Shown: positions 10,138 to 21,669 of the stretch, in pieces
Position numbering within the stretch: the first letter of the stretch is position 1
How the letters are laid out: the number at the start of each line of letters is the position of its first letter
Source of the DNA: Calamus simplicifolius
Taxonomy: Eukaryota > Streptophyta > Magnoliopsida > Arecales > Arecaceae
Length of the DNA stretch: 64,000 bases
Assembly: GCA_900491605.1 (NCBI GenBank)
Contig: UESW01004009.1
Span: forward strand, 610,474 to 674,473
Direction: 5' to 3'
Position numbers and translations under genes: made by a program
The notes under the pieces: model-generated
Told to the model about the DNA's origin: nothing
Database searches by the model: none
Seen by the model: only the letters and a program-made list of their open reading frames with translations

Positions 10138-11927
10138 GATGGACCAACGCTACAAGTGCTTCCTCTCAGCAAGTCACCAATATGCTAAGCATGAGGTCTT
10201 TAATTTAATCGGACGAGCCGTGCAAATTCTCCACCACCACGTCCTCTTTAAAATATAATTCTAGTTGTTGATTCTAGTTTTTGCACCAATGTATAAGGTT
10301 TATATATCAAGAATTTGGTATGGCATTTCCATAACTTGTTAAACCTCTTGCTACATCTCTTTCGGTGACTTGCACTCAAATAAAAATACATTAGAGGCCT
10401 AAGAGTTTTCTTCAAAGAAACCTCTGATGCTTAAGCTAGTAAAGAAGACCAAAAGATTTTTTTTAAAAAAATAAAAAAAAAAACTAAAGAGAAAGTGAGA
10501 GAAAATGAGCCGTCTCCTTTGGTTGGAGTCTTAATCCCATTTCATAAGCGGTTTGGAAACAGTTTATCATAAGTTGGGCCTTTTATGAAGAATAACCCTC
10601 CATCAATTCTTAATCCTGGGAGATTTAATTATAATTAAAGCCAATCAAATATTTTCTTGATTGGATCTACGTTTTGTTGTAACGATCCTGATCACTTTAT
10701 TACCATAAATAGGAATTGAGATCATAGATTTGTAATTTTTCTTATTAGCTAACCATGCCATATATCATCAACATGATGATCCAACAAATCATCCCACATC
10801 ACTGTTTCTTCCTCAAGAACACATGTTCCAATAACAAAGAAGAATGTTAGAACTAAGGGAACATATTCTTGATCTAAGTCCATTATTCCTAACATTTATA
10901 AGTCATGGATTATTATATCTCATCTTATTTACTTAAGATTCCACATGTCAATGCAACACCAAATTTACGTAGCAAAGCATTACTTGTGAAGGATAAAATC
11001 AATGAGCACTTTGTCCAGAAGCATAACATGAGACATGAGGTTACCAATTCAAATGCCATGTGCATATTATGCATGCAATATTCATGTGACGAAACCCACA
11101 CATACATGGCAGTGCTTGCTTTGATACATTGTTTTGTATGTAGATATAGCATGTAAATTTACATTCAGATATAACCGGAGAAAGGCACATCCTCACATGG
11201 CACGGACCATCACCAAAAACGATGTATGGGTATTCTTCTCCCCTTGGACATGATTCCATCCTTAACAAAGCAAGAAAAAGACAAGAGGAAAAGAAGAAAT
11301 CTGGTAAAAAGCGGTGGATTTATGTTCTTTGAGACATTTTTTCGAACGAGTTTTGAGTTTCACATCCAAAGCCTGCGGTAAGATTCGAGGTGAGAAGTAC
11401 CGGAGGAAGTAGGAAGTAGTTGCTCCTCGTGCGGAGAGGTCGACACGGCTTGGCCCGTACTTTCCCGCGGAACACGTGTCATATAACTGTTGGACCAGGT
11501 AGCTGAGTCCAGATGCTCTATATCCATGTGATGCCGTAACCAATTTGCCAAGTTATGATCCGCGTCCACGGCATTCCCAGCGTCAACTATTTTGGCTTGA
11601 CCCGGCGTTCGTCACACGGAAACGAAGCTCATCTTCTTCTTATCGCCCGACGCGCCGCACCGACCGCCACGACTTCCAACACAGCGGTCAAACAAATTCA
11701 ACGCCCACCAATACCATAGATTATCATGGGCCATTTTTGATACGTGCACACCCCTTTTCCCTACCGAAGCACCTTCTGCATTTGTTTTCCTTTGTGTTAA
11801 TTTTAACAAAAAGGGCGGATGCTTATCAAGTCATTCTCTTTTTAAATCTAATAGATCTCGCCCTATTCGGACGCAACCGAAGCGAACCGCCCCCGCTCCG
11901 TCATCTCCTCATCCACCACCGCCCACG
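10138..11927. other. intergenic, upstream of the GH17 gene
   Basis: I see no coding gene. 10138-10900 is AT-rich and probably continues the sequence the LINE jumped into. 11340-11927 is richer in GC and should hold the promoter and 5' UTR of the GH17 gene. I could not pick a TATA box with confidence. Confidence 0.5.
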
Positions 11928-13807
11928 ATGGCGCCACCACTAGCTCTCCTCTTTCTCGCGCTAACGGTCGGCCTCATTCTCTCTCCGGCAGCGTCGCTCT
12001 CCATTGGCGTCAACTATGGCACCCTCGCCGACAACCTCCCCCCGCCGTCCCAGGTGGCGACGTTCCTCAAGGAGCGCACCTTCATCGACCGCGTCAAGCT
12101 GTTCGACTCCAACCCCGACCTCATTCGCGCCTTCTCCGGCACCGGCATCTCCGTCATGATCACCGCCCCTAACGGCGACATCCCCTCCCTCGCCAGGCTC
12201 CCCGGCGCCCGCGACTGGGTCGCCGCTCACGTCGCCCCCTTCTACCCCGCCACCAACATCTCGCTCATCGCCGTCGGCAACGAGATCATGGCCACCGGCG
12301 ACCGCTCTCTCATCGCCCACCTCGTCCCCGCGATGCGGTCCCTTTCCGCTGCCTTGGTCCAGGCCGGATTCCCCGGGATCCGGGTCTCCACGCCCCACTC
12401 CCTCGGGATCCTCTCCGCCTCCGAGCCGCCATCCTCCGCCCGGTTCCGGCGAGGCTACGATCGGGTCGTCTTCGCCCCCATGCTGGAATTCCACCGGAAA
12501 ACCAAAACCCCCTTCGTCGTCAACCCCTACCCCTACTTCGGCTACAGTCCGAAGACCCTAAACTACGCCCTATTTAAGCCTAACCGCGGCGTGTTTGATC
12601 CCGTCACAAAGATCAACTACACCAACATGTTCGACGCGCAGCTCGACGCCGTTTACACGGCGATGAAGAAGCTCGGCTACGGCGACGTGGAGATCGCCAT
12701 CGGCGAGACGGGGTGGCCGACGGCGGCGGAGCCGGGGCAGGCCGGGGTGAGCGTGGAGGACGCGGCAACGTTCAACGGCAACTTGATAAAGAATGTGAAC
12801 TCGGGGAAAGGCACGCCGTTGATGCCGCATCGGACGTTCGAGACGTACATATTCGCGCTGTTTAACGAAAACCTCAAGCCCGGGCCCATCGCGGAGCGGA
12901 ACTGGGGGATCTTCCGGCCGGATTTGACTCCCGTTTACGACGTCGGACTTACGAGGGTTCCGGTAAGCTGCCTTCCCTTCCGTTCCCTTCCCCCTTGGGA
13001 CCGTAGCGTTTCGTGATGCGTGAATTTTTTTCTTTTCTTTTTCGTGATCCACGGGTGGCGTGGTGGCCAGCTGGGGATGTCGGGGTGGTGCCCCAGCACA
13101 ACCTCCGCTTTTTGAGGTTAAGTCCGTGGTCGGCTGGTTTAGTCGGGACGCGTTTTACCTCTCGTGCTTCCCGCGGGAAGCGCGTGGCCGAGAGGGACCG
13201 GACAAAAGATCGAATAATTTTGCCTGGCTCTCTGTCGCGCTCGTAACTCTCAAACCGATAAACCGATCCGCTATTGTCCCTTTCCATGGTGAAGAAGATC
13301 AAGAACCCGATTTAGTCTATTCCACCCTATCTTCTAATTATGTATTCATTTAATTTTTATTGTGCTACTGTGTTGCTCTGTTTAACCTCATCGGTTCTTT
13401 GGGGGTGCAGTCCGGTGGCTCGCCGTCGGTGGGATCGGGGAAGAAGTGGTGCGTGCCGAAGTCGGATGCAAGCGACGCGGCGCTGCAGGCGAACATAAAC
13501 TACGCGTGCAGCAGCAGCGAGGGGTTGATTGCAGACCGATCCAGGCGGGAGGGGCGTGCTTCCTCCCCAACACCCTTCGGTCCCACGCCGCCTTCGCCAT
13601 GAACGCCTACTACCAGGCCGCCGGCCGCCACGACTTCAACTGCGATTTCTCCCACTCCGCCGTCGTCACCACCACCGACCCCAGTAAGATAGATCACTGT
13701 TTCAAACAGGCTTTTTTCGCTTTCTCTATCGTTTTAGCCTCCAATTGCTGATGCCAGTGATGATAATTCTTGTCGCAGGCTCCGGAAGCTGCAAGTTTAG
13801 CTCGTAA
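11928..13807 (+). CDS. glucan endo-1,3-beta-glucosidase, GH17 with X8 (CBM43) domain
   Basis: Three exons: 11928-12962, 13411-13683, 13779-13807, all with GT-AG ends. The start ATG sits in ACGATGG. A signal peptide (residues 1 to about 23) precedes the GH17 domain (about 25-345), with the acid/base Glu119 in AVGNEIM and the nucleophile Glu260 in IGETGWPT. Exon 2 begins the X8 domain (KKWCVPKSDAS), and the final Cys is in exon 3 (GSCKF). All six X8 cysteines can be found, but a G is missing from the GGGG run at 13521-13524. As written, the frame leaves the X8 domain and stops at 13602. With that base the protein would be about 445 residues. There is no hydrophobic GPI tail, so secretion to the wall is likely. 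The enzyme cuts beta-1,3-glucan (callose). Confidence 0.92.
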
Positions 13808-14617
13808 ACGATGGGACCATGCATGTAGCTAGCAGCTCGCGTTGAGATTCGATGCCGCTAACTTTCTCTCTAATCCCATTTTTATATTCTCTTTTTCTCG
13901 CAATGTTATTCGGCCTTCATCATTGCAGCTTCTTTTATCGTAAATTCCATCCATCTGTAATGGAACTGATGAATGTTGTAGCTCCGGTGCTGTCACGTGT
14001 CAACGGAATACGCTATAAAAATTTTTCATGGGGTTTGAACTTTGAACTGAATGATGCATAAAAATTATTCCGTAAGATTATTTTCGGAATGTAAAATAGG
14101 TGTAGTCATTATGGCCCTCATGCCGTAGAGACCATTAATACAAGCAATAACAAAGCCTGCAATATGACTCAATTCGGACAACCAAACATGAGGTGGTAAT
14201 ATTATAGGAGACGACGACCACCTCGTTTGACTTAATTTTCATCTGAGCATAGGGTGCGCGGGAAACGATTCGAGGGGTGGCCATGGGACAACATAATCAA
14301 CTAGATTGAGTCAAATTTGAGGCATTGTGTTTTGATCTGAAAACCAGGCTCAATAAATTATGGTCTGGGTTTAGTTTTGGGACGGGATCTAAAACCTTAT
14401 ATCTAATTGGTTGCATTATAGTTAGGTCAGGTTTGGATTCTTAAACAATCAAGTTGATTTTGTATAAAAAATATGTACTAAATTATACTCAATTGGCCAA
14501 GCAACAAAGCAGGATCAAACCTAATCCATACTAATGAAATCCAGGCCGAAGAAAGCTTGCTCTGTCCAGATTGACTCTCTAGCCATTTGAATGATGCCAA
14601 TCATATAACAGATTAAG
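13808..14617. other. intergenic 3' of the GH17 gene
   Basis: Contains the 3' UTR of the glucanase and AT-rich spacer up to the target duplication of the gypsy element. I see no gene or clear repeat. Confidence 0.5.
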
Positions 14618-14622
14618 GTAAG
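14618..14622. repeat. target-site duplication GTAAG, left copy
   Basis: Five bases directly before the left LTR. The same GTAAG follows the right LTR at 31516-31520. Confidence 0.8.
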
Positions 14623-15419
14623 TGTTGCTGTAGATTTTTGCTCTCCAATCTGGGATTGAGACGGTAGCGCATACCGAGATTTGGGTTATATTCTTTCGTC
14701 CTTATAGGCCTGCAAAAACAGTTTTCTTGTAGGGATTGAGATGGATAGTTTTGGCGAAAGGGATTGAGATGGATAGCTTTGGCGAAAGACCCTTCGAGAT
14801 GCTCAAGTTAGTGAAAACCTTTGGTTATAGATAAAATGAAGAATGTTTGTTAAAGAAAGACATCCCAGAGAAGGTTTCTAAAGATGATATTTATGCACTG
14901 CTGAGATGGTAAATAGTTACCTAATTCTTTGGGTGCAGTTATAAAAATTAGCGGTTGATAAGGATGATATATGCATACCTTATAAGAGAATACGAGATTT
15001 CGTTGATCATGGAGGGGAGGTACTATATCTGGCATTTGTTTTCATTTAGGGAGGCTCGTTTCGAGATCTTTGTGATCAGGGTGATATGTTTTCTGAGATG
15101 TTCAGCGCGATTCGAGCGAGGATGATGTTTATCCCATGAAGTTGGGGCTCAATCCTGTCGAAGTTTGGAGAGTGCCTGGCCCCGTCGAGATTCGAAGATG
15201 GCTCGGTTCTGTCGAGATATGGAGATGGCTTGATCCTGCCGAGGTTCGAAGGATGCTAGGCCCTTCGAGGTATGGAGATTACAGTTGGTGTAGTTATCCT
15301 TTTTTACAACAAGGAGTGGACTTCTTTTGAGCATTACAGATGATGGGCTATAGCCCAAAGGTGGGCCCTACTGCTGTTACATCCGTCCATTAATATGAAA
15401 ATAATTTTATCATACATCA
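14623..15419 (-). repeat. left (3') LTR of the Tat-like gypsy element
   Basis: 797 bases starting TGTTGCTG and ending ATCA. It aligns along its length with 30713-31515. Near 15155-15280 it holds three or four degenerate copies of a 30-40 bp unit (GGCTCGG..TCTGTCGAGAT..GGAGATGG style), also present in the other LTR. Confidence 0.88.
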
Positions 15420-15871
15420 CATACCCTCCCACTCTATGGTCTAAATCGTAGGTTCGGGCATAGGGAGTAGAGTTCTAGTGGCCGAGTTTTATCGACAGAG
15501 TTTGAACTCGAATCGTAGGTTTGGGCATAGGGAGTAGTGGCCGAGTTTTATTGGCAGAGTTTGAACTCTTGGAGGCACGATATGATAACGCCATAAATGT
15601 TGAACCGTCATGCCATTATTTTTGTCCGTCGGATGAGGAAAGTCTTTTTGATTTCCAATCAAGAACAGTAGGAGGAATGACATGTGACGGAATCGGGGAT
15701 TATGGCGCTTGAACCGAAGGTCCACAATCCCTAGGGTTTCTTGCCAATGATATTTTATGTTTTGTTAAGGCGGTTTAAAAGAGGGCGATCAATGTCTTCT
15801 CCAGTTATGCTTTTTTAGATCTTTGGCCTTATTCTTCTTTGAGCTCGAGTATCTTCCAGCAAGAGAGTGTC

Positions 15872-18222
15872 ATGGCTAGTTCATCCCTTGTTCGCCCTGA
15901 AGACATGGAGCATCCGGCTTATATTCCCTTAACCATGACTCCAGTAGGCTTGGAGAGAATTCATCGGGAATATTAGATTCCTGGCGACTTTGTCTTGCAA
16001 GTTTCAAGTCCTGAGCAGAAGGCATCGAAAGCATTGGCGTCTAGGGTCTTCTTTTATGAAGAATGCTTCAAAGTTGGCATCTGCCTTCCTTTCCATCCGA
16101 TCATTGAAGGTGTGATGAAATTTTATGGCATTTGTCCCTCGACGGTGGCGCCAAATAGTTGGAGACATATTGTGGGATTTGTCTTCATGTGCAAGCTCAC
16201 GGGGGTGACAGACACGGTGCCTTTGTTCCAAGCTTGTCATAACATCATTTTACCCCAAACTTCTTCTTGGCCCTACATCGGTCCTCGAAGGGCCTTCAAA
16301 AGGATCTTGGAGGCCCCATCTTCTACAAAAGGGTGGAAGTTTTGCTTCTTCATCGTCCAATGGAGCGGTGATTGCCTCTTCTCCCGATTGTGGGGCAATT
16401 TTTCTGAGGACTTGAATAAAGCCTCGGGGTTGTTGAGGCAGGAGACAGGGCTCAGTAGCATCGACCCCCAAGGTAAGTTTTAACTTGATGTTCTGCTCAT
16501 CAGGTTTTAGATGCATCTGCTTGTGTGTGACAGACCATTCGCTTGCTCTATTTGTAATAGCCAAGTCAAACTTCGGAGCTCGGTTGAGGGAGGTACTGAA
16601 GAAGGGTGCACGGAAGCATGATGGAGAAAAGAGACTCAAGACCAAGAAGCACAATGGTGACAGGGTGGATGAGAGGTCTCACTCGGCCTTGTTGAGCTTG
16701 AAGAAAAAGAAAGACGAGAAGAGGCCTCATCTGCCATCGTCGAGCTTGGGAAAGAAGAGGGTTAAGTTCAGCTCTTGATTTTCCCTACTGATAGAAAGGA
16801 ATGAGGACATGCCGATGGAGAAGAATGAAGGCATGTCAACTTTGAGGGAAAAGGAGTCAGCCGAGGAGATTGGGAGAGCACCAACTCGGAGGGAAAGGAG
16901 TTGGTGGAGGAGCCACAGGGCCCACCATTGGCTAGCTGTGACATTACCCCTCCACCCACTGAGAGGTCTCTCCTCAAAGAGCAGGGGGAGACCAAGCAGA
17001 ATGGCGAGGGTCAGGAGGGGCCTTCGGCTGAGGAGGCTGGTCGGGCTAATGTCCCCCGCTTGACCCGCTCCGATTCTGAGGGGGAGCTGATGGTTGATAG
17101 GCTCCACTCCCTCTTTCATCAGGGAGAGAGTCCCTTTAGGGAGGAACAGGATGAGGACAGCGAAGGCAACATTTTCTTCATGGTTGACGAATCCAAAATC
17201 CCCGAGGATTTAGAGTTTTTACCCGCAATTAGCAACTCTGAACTCGTGAGAACCATGAAGGTCTACGCCTTTCGAGTAAGCGAGGGCGATCATCTCTTCC
17301 TCTTTTTGACTTATTTGATTGTTTCTGAACTTGTTTGCCACGTTTTGCTGCAAAATGTAATTTTTCTGAGAATGATGTCTAGTCGCTTAATCTCGGTGAC
17401 AAAGGCTTAGGCCTGAGCCTTGCAGAAAAATGCGAGCTTTAGAATAAAGAAGGGTCGGTTAGCCAACTGTCTGAGGAGCTAGCCAAGGCTCGGGCCGACC
17501 TTGAGGAGCTAATAAATCAGCTGTGATGGCCGGTAAATTGATTGAGGAAGCTCGGGTAGAATTATCGAAGTTCCAGATGAAGGCCATAGAGGAGATAAAT
17601 ATGTTGAATAAAAAGTTGATGACGAACGTCGCAAGTTTGAACTCAACTAGAAGCGGGCTGCATCGTCCATGGCTGATCTTGCAGCTACGCAGCATGAGGC
17701 AAAAAAAGATCGAACGAAGTTAGAGCATGACAAGAAGAAGCTTTGCTAGTACAAGGAGATGAAGAAACTCCAGGAGCAAGCTTTGGAGGCAAATGCTCGA
17801 CATGTCAAAGCGATGATAAAGGTATGCACTTGTCCTTTCTGCATTGGCAAATTATATCCTTCTGATGATGAAGCTGACTTTATTTATATGCTTCCCAGGT
17901 GAAGCTTGATGAGGTTAGGGTAGCAAATAAGATCAGAATGCTGACCGAGGAATGTTGTGAGCTTTGGAACCAGATGGCCGAGGCTAACAATCGGACTGCC
18001 CTAGCCATTGAAAAATACAAGAGTTCGGCCGAGTTTATCAAGGAAAAGCTTATGTTCTCCAAGGATGCTTATAAGTTGGCGGTAAGGGAGATGCGGCAGA
18101 GGGTCGCCCAAGAGTATCCGGACCTGAATCTATCGTTCCTTGAGAACAAAGGTTACTGCATCTCATCACCGACCGATCCTTCGATCGCATCTCATTTGTC
18201 GATCATTGCAGAATATGAGTAA
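15872..18222 (+). pseudogene. antisense extra ORF of the Tat-like element (putative gypsy-type transposon domain, PF04195-like)
   Basis: This gene runs opposite to gag-pol, between the integrase and the 3' LTR. It begins MASSSLVRPEDMEHPAY, has one premature stop (TAG at 15974-15976), and continues with FFYEECFKVGICLPFHP, FYGICPSTVAPNSWRHI, WKFCFFIVQW. This resembles the plant family annotated as putative gypsy-type transposon. Likely donors lie at 16473 (GTAAGT), 17276 (GTAAGC) and 17822 (GTATGC), with an acceptor at 17897-17898. Later parts are charged and acidic (DSEGELMVDRL) and then coiled-coil-like (SQLSEELAKARADLEEL; LWNQMAEANNRTALAIEKYK), ending AEYE. Its function is unknown. An in-frame stop and other breaks suggest it is decayed. 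Confidence 0.7.
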
Positions 18223-18294
18223 GGCACTTTGGAGATTGATTTTGAAGAAAACCAGGTAGGTTGACTCAGCAAGGCTTCTGCATACCGTCGAAGA

Positions 18295-18414
18295 GCCGAG
18301 CTAGCCTGCTTTATAACTTCGACATCTAGCAGCCTCTTCCGAGGAGGGCACAACGCCGAGCCAACCTGCTTTAGAACTTCTGCATCCGATAGCCTCTTCT
18401 GAGGAGGGCGCATC
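18295..18414 (+). repeat. two tandem 60-bp repeats
   Basis: 18295-18354 and 18355-18414 are near copies (CCGAGC..CCTGCTTTA.AACTTC..GCCTCTTC.GAGGAGGGC). They lie just after the end of the antisense ORF, in its presumed 3' UTR. Confidence 0.8.
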
Positions 18415-19540
18415 GCCGACTGAGCCTTGAATACTTTTTATAATGTAGGAGGTTTTTATGTCTTTGCATGCCTTGGGGTACTTGTAATCCTACGATAAAA
18501 TTTTTAATGAAAGAGTCTTCTCCTTTTCCCTTTCTATCTGCTTCTAAGCAATGCCTTCATCAGAAATTTTGCTTATTAGCCCATTCTTTTTTTCGTAGGT
18601 TGCTGGATAGTTATTTCCTTTGAATGCCTTGTAATTGTTGGGTCAAGCTACTTGAGCTTCATGACAATGATGTGGAGATTTCATAATAAAGCATCAACAA
18701 GAAACCTCATAGGCATACTCAGCCCTGCCGAAGTTAGGAGAATATAGGCACTTGACCCTACCGAGGTACGAAGATCGTTCGGCCCTGCCGAGGTTCAGAG
18801 AAAACTTGGCTCTGATGAGGTACGGAATTGGATCCAGAGGATAAATAATTGGGAGAAAACCTGTTTCTTATTAACACCTCAAATAAGGCAGTCATTTAGA
18901 TAAAAGATGCCCCGTGTATAGAAGAGTCTATCACAATGAGTAAAGTAATTTAGTTGAGGAATACTTTACTAATAATGCATTCGGAGGTTGTCCGAGTTCC
19001 ATGTTCTGGAAATGGATTTACTATCAAGGTCCTAAAGCCGGTAGGTGCTAGGCCTAATGACCTCTGTTACTTGATATGGACCTTCCTAGTTTGGCGTTAG
19101 CTTACCCTGTTCTGTTGGTTTGAAACCGAGGCTTTATGGAGCACTAGGTCACTAGAAAGAAAGAACTTTCCCTTTACTCAGAAAGAATAGTACCAGGCCA
19201 CACATTGCTGGTATGCAGCCATCCTTATTTGTGCTTTTTTTTCTAACTTCTTCAATTAGGTCGAGGTTGGCTCGTAGCTATTCATCATTCGCTTCCTCAG
19301 AGTAGTTTTCAATTCTGGGCGAAGGTAGGCTTACCTTGATCCAAATGACTACCTCGGTGCCGAAGGCCATCCTGAATAGAGTCTCTCATGTTGGGATTCT
19401 TTGGGTTGTTCGGTAGGCCCAGAGGACATGATGAAGCTTGTCCGTCCACCTACGCGTGCTCTATTTAGCCATGCTTTTAATTCTTGTAGAAGGGTTCGGT
19501 TAGCTACTTTTGCCTCACCATTAGTTTAGAGGTGTCCTAC
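18415..19540. other. non-coding internal part of the Tat-like element
   Basis: Includes a probable end of the antisense transcript (ATGAAAGAG region near 18500). At 18715-18830 there is a GCCCTGCCGAGGTTC-type repeat cluster similar to that in the LTRs. The C-terminal remains of the integrase (minus strand) start around 19160, but are too decayed to place. Confidence 0.45.
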
Positions 19541-20040
19541 CGAAATTAGTCGATGGCGGATGCCATGGTCCTCATAGAACTCCCTGAATCTCAGATTATC
19601 AAACTAACGACCGTTGTCAGTAATAATTGTGTGTGAAAGATCAAACCGGCAGATGATGGATTGCCAAATGAAGTCCTTGGCTCGGGCCTCGATGATCTGG
19701 GTAATGCTTCAGCTTCGATCCACTTTGTAAAGTAATTGATGGCCACGAACAGGAATTTTCTTTGTCCCATGGTGGAGGAAAATGGGCCTTGGATATTCAT
19801 CCCCCACTTTTCAAAGGGCCAAACGGTCATGATGGGCGTTAGAGATGCCGACGAAAGCCTTTGGATATTCGAATGACGCTGGCACGAGTCGCAAGCTCAG
19901 ACAAGATCATCCAAATCTTTCATCATAGTGGGCCAATAGTATCCTTGCTTAAGCACTTTGTGGCAGAGAGCTCGGCTTTCCAAGTGATTACCGTAGATGC
20001 CTTCATGGACCTTGCACAGAGCATAGTCAGCCTCTGATGG
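19541..20040 (-). pseudogene. gypsy integrase fragment (Tat-like element)
   Basis: The minus-strand translation shows the zinc-binding region (GIYGNHLESRALCHKVLKQG, then ACDSCQRHSN) with a stop just before the two cysteines. The start of the catalytic core follows (FEKWGMNIQGPF, FLFVAINYFTKWIEAEAL). The first catalytic aspartate, normally in GMD, is Asn here, as expected from a G-to-A change. The remaining catalytic residues are lost in shifted frames. The domain once inserted the cDNA; this copy cannot. Confidence 0.8.
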
Positions 20041-20765
20041 TTTGAGGCACTTGAGCAGCGGCATGGAGAAGGAGCATTATATAGTTGTCCTCCATGCAGA
20101 ACGTATGGGAGGATTGCATCTTTAGCCTTTGAGCTTTCCTTCTGTTTGTAGGAAGGGTTCCATCCCTAAAGTATGCTAGAATAGGGTCGATCCATGATGG
20201 CTCAGATTCGAGTTGCATCACGGCATTGGTATCCGCTATATTGGGCTTTTCAAGAACTTTAAGATGAAACTTTTGCTCCTGATCCATGGAGTCGGTAGTC
20301 GCCAATTTAGACAAAAGGTCTGCCCAAGCGTTTTTTCCTCTTATAACTTGAATAACCTCAAGCTCAGAGAAGTCAGATGATAGCTCGCATACATTCTGCA
20401 AGTACTAGATCATATTCGGCTCTTGAGCTTCAAATCTCCATGTATGTGCTCGACTATCAGTTGAAAGTTGGTGTAGATGTCGAATTTCTGACTTTCAGAC
20501 TCCTCATAATTTGGAGTCCGGCGAGTAGAACTTCATACTCAGCCTCATTGTTAGAGGCCGGGAAAGTGAAGCAAATGGCATACTCAAGCATGGTTCCTTC
20601 CGAGCAGGTAAGGACCAATCCTGCACTGGAACCAGAAATGTTAGAGGATCCATCTACATGTAGTAACCACTGAGCATTAGTCTTCTCTTATTCGGGATCC
20701 TCCATCATTGAGCCATCTTTCGAGATTGTGCACTCAAGAAGAAAATCTATCAGAATATGTGCTTT
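20041..20765 (-). pseudogene. gypsy second RNase H (plant-type) and linker
   Basis: Reading the minus strand gives WLLHVDGSSN (first Asp), then FPASNNEAEYEVLLAGLQ (Glu). This is the RNase HI domain that gypsy elements of this group carry between RT and integrase. Further down (20401-20027) is the linker with VIQVIRGKNAWADLLSKLAT. Several stops and a frameshift interrupt it. Confidence 0.8.
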
Positions 20766-21075
20766 GATGGCAAGGTAAGGCTGGTATCATATGTCATGCT
20801 TGCTCAGCTCTACTGCCCACCTTGCCATTCTCACTAACACTTTTGGGTAGTGAAGGATCGTCCTGATCGACTGATCGGTGAGGACCGCCACGAAATGTGC
20901 CTGGAAATAAGGTTGCAGCTTCTGCATGGACATCACCAATGCTAGCATCGCCTTTTCGATACATGTGTACCTAGTCTTGGCATTCCAAAGCAGCTTGCTG
21001 ACGTAGTATGTAGACAGTTGCTGTGCAAGGCCATTTGCTTGCTCGAACCATTAGAGTAATCACTCCTTTTGGTAT
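20766..21075 (-). pseudogene. end of gypsy RT with its RNase H (Tat-like element)
   Basis: Minus-strand translation gives the tail of RT/RNase H: a YYV-type lead-in, then a TRYTCIEK-like block (KxxLALV pattern), FVAVLTDQSIRTILH, and MARWAVELSKHDI. The palm and fingers that should come before it are absent. The sequence joins directly to the post-protease region at about 21050-21070, which indicates an internal deletion of more than a kilobase. Confidence 0.7.
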
Positions 21076-21395
21076 AATAATATCGTCAGTGAATCCCATC
21101 AAGGTGGAGTCCACTGCCTGAAGGTCTTTCATTTTTAATCCCATTTTCATAAGGCATTAAAATAAAGAACATTGACAGAACTTTCACTATCAACAAGAAC
21201 CCGATGTACATCATAGTTTTTCATATTCAAAGATACAACAAGTGCATCGTCATGGGGGTATTGTATCCTATGGATATCTTTTTTCAAGAATGCGAGCTCC
21301 TCATATCTGACCTTCTTGGGTAGGTTTTGTTCGTCTGGCTTACTCTTGGATGGGCCGATCATGGTGATCATGTTGACATTTCCAATCGCCTGCAA
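21076..21395 (-). pseudogene. gypsy aspartic protease fragment (Tat-like element)
   Basis: The segment reads VVSLNMKNYDVHRVLVDSESSVNVLYFNAL. The expected DSGSS catalytic motif is DSESS here, so the glycine after the catalytic Asp is changed and activity is unlikely. It is followed by the usual DLQAVDSTLMGFT-type stretch, after which the RT is missing. Confidence 0.75.
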
Positions 21396-21482
21396 CTTCA
21401 GCGAAAGTTATTGTTGAAGCTCTAGTGGATGCTTTGCTCTGGCTTCCGCTTCTGGAGGTCCCCTATATTGCTCGAGCCTCCC

Positions 21483-21669
21483 TCAATGGATGAGCTGCTC
21501 AATCTCATGTTTGAGCTGCCAACATTCTTCGGTATCGTGGCTGTAGTCTCGATGATACGAAAAGTACTTGGTCATGTCCCTTCGAGCCAGGTTTCCTCGA
21601 AGGGGCCTCGATCGAGGGAGTTGATGTCCGATCTCCATTAGGATTTGAGCTCGCGGTGTGGTAATTGGG
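21483..21669 (-). pseudogene. gypsy gag zinc-knuckle part (3' side of the nested insertion)
   Basis: Contains ITTPRAQILMEI and then KYFSYHRDYSHDTEECWQLKHEIEQLI, the CCHC-like end of Tat-type gag. The first cysteine of the knuckle is Ser here. The first part of this gag is on the other side of the Athila-like insertion (29395-30640), and the two parts abut at the insertion point. Confidence 0.8.
21665..21669. repeat. probable target-site duplication TTGGG, left copy
   Basis: Five bases before the Athila-like left LTR. The right partner at 29390-29394 is GTGGG, one mismatch. Confidence 0.5.

Noticed and set aside
11961..12494. Long open frame on the minus strand opposite the GH17 exon
   Set aside because: It is the GC-rich antisense frame of the GH17 coding sequence, Gly/Asp-rich with no domain.
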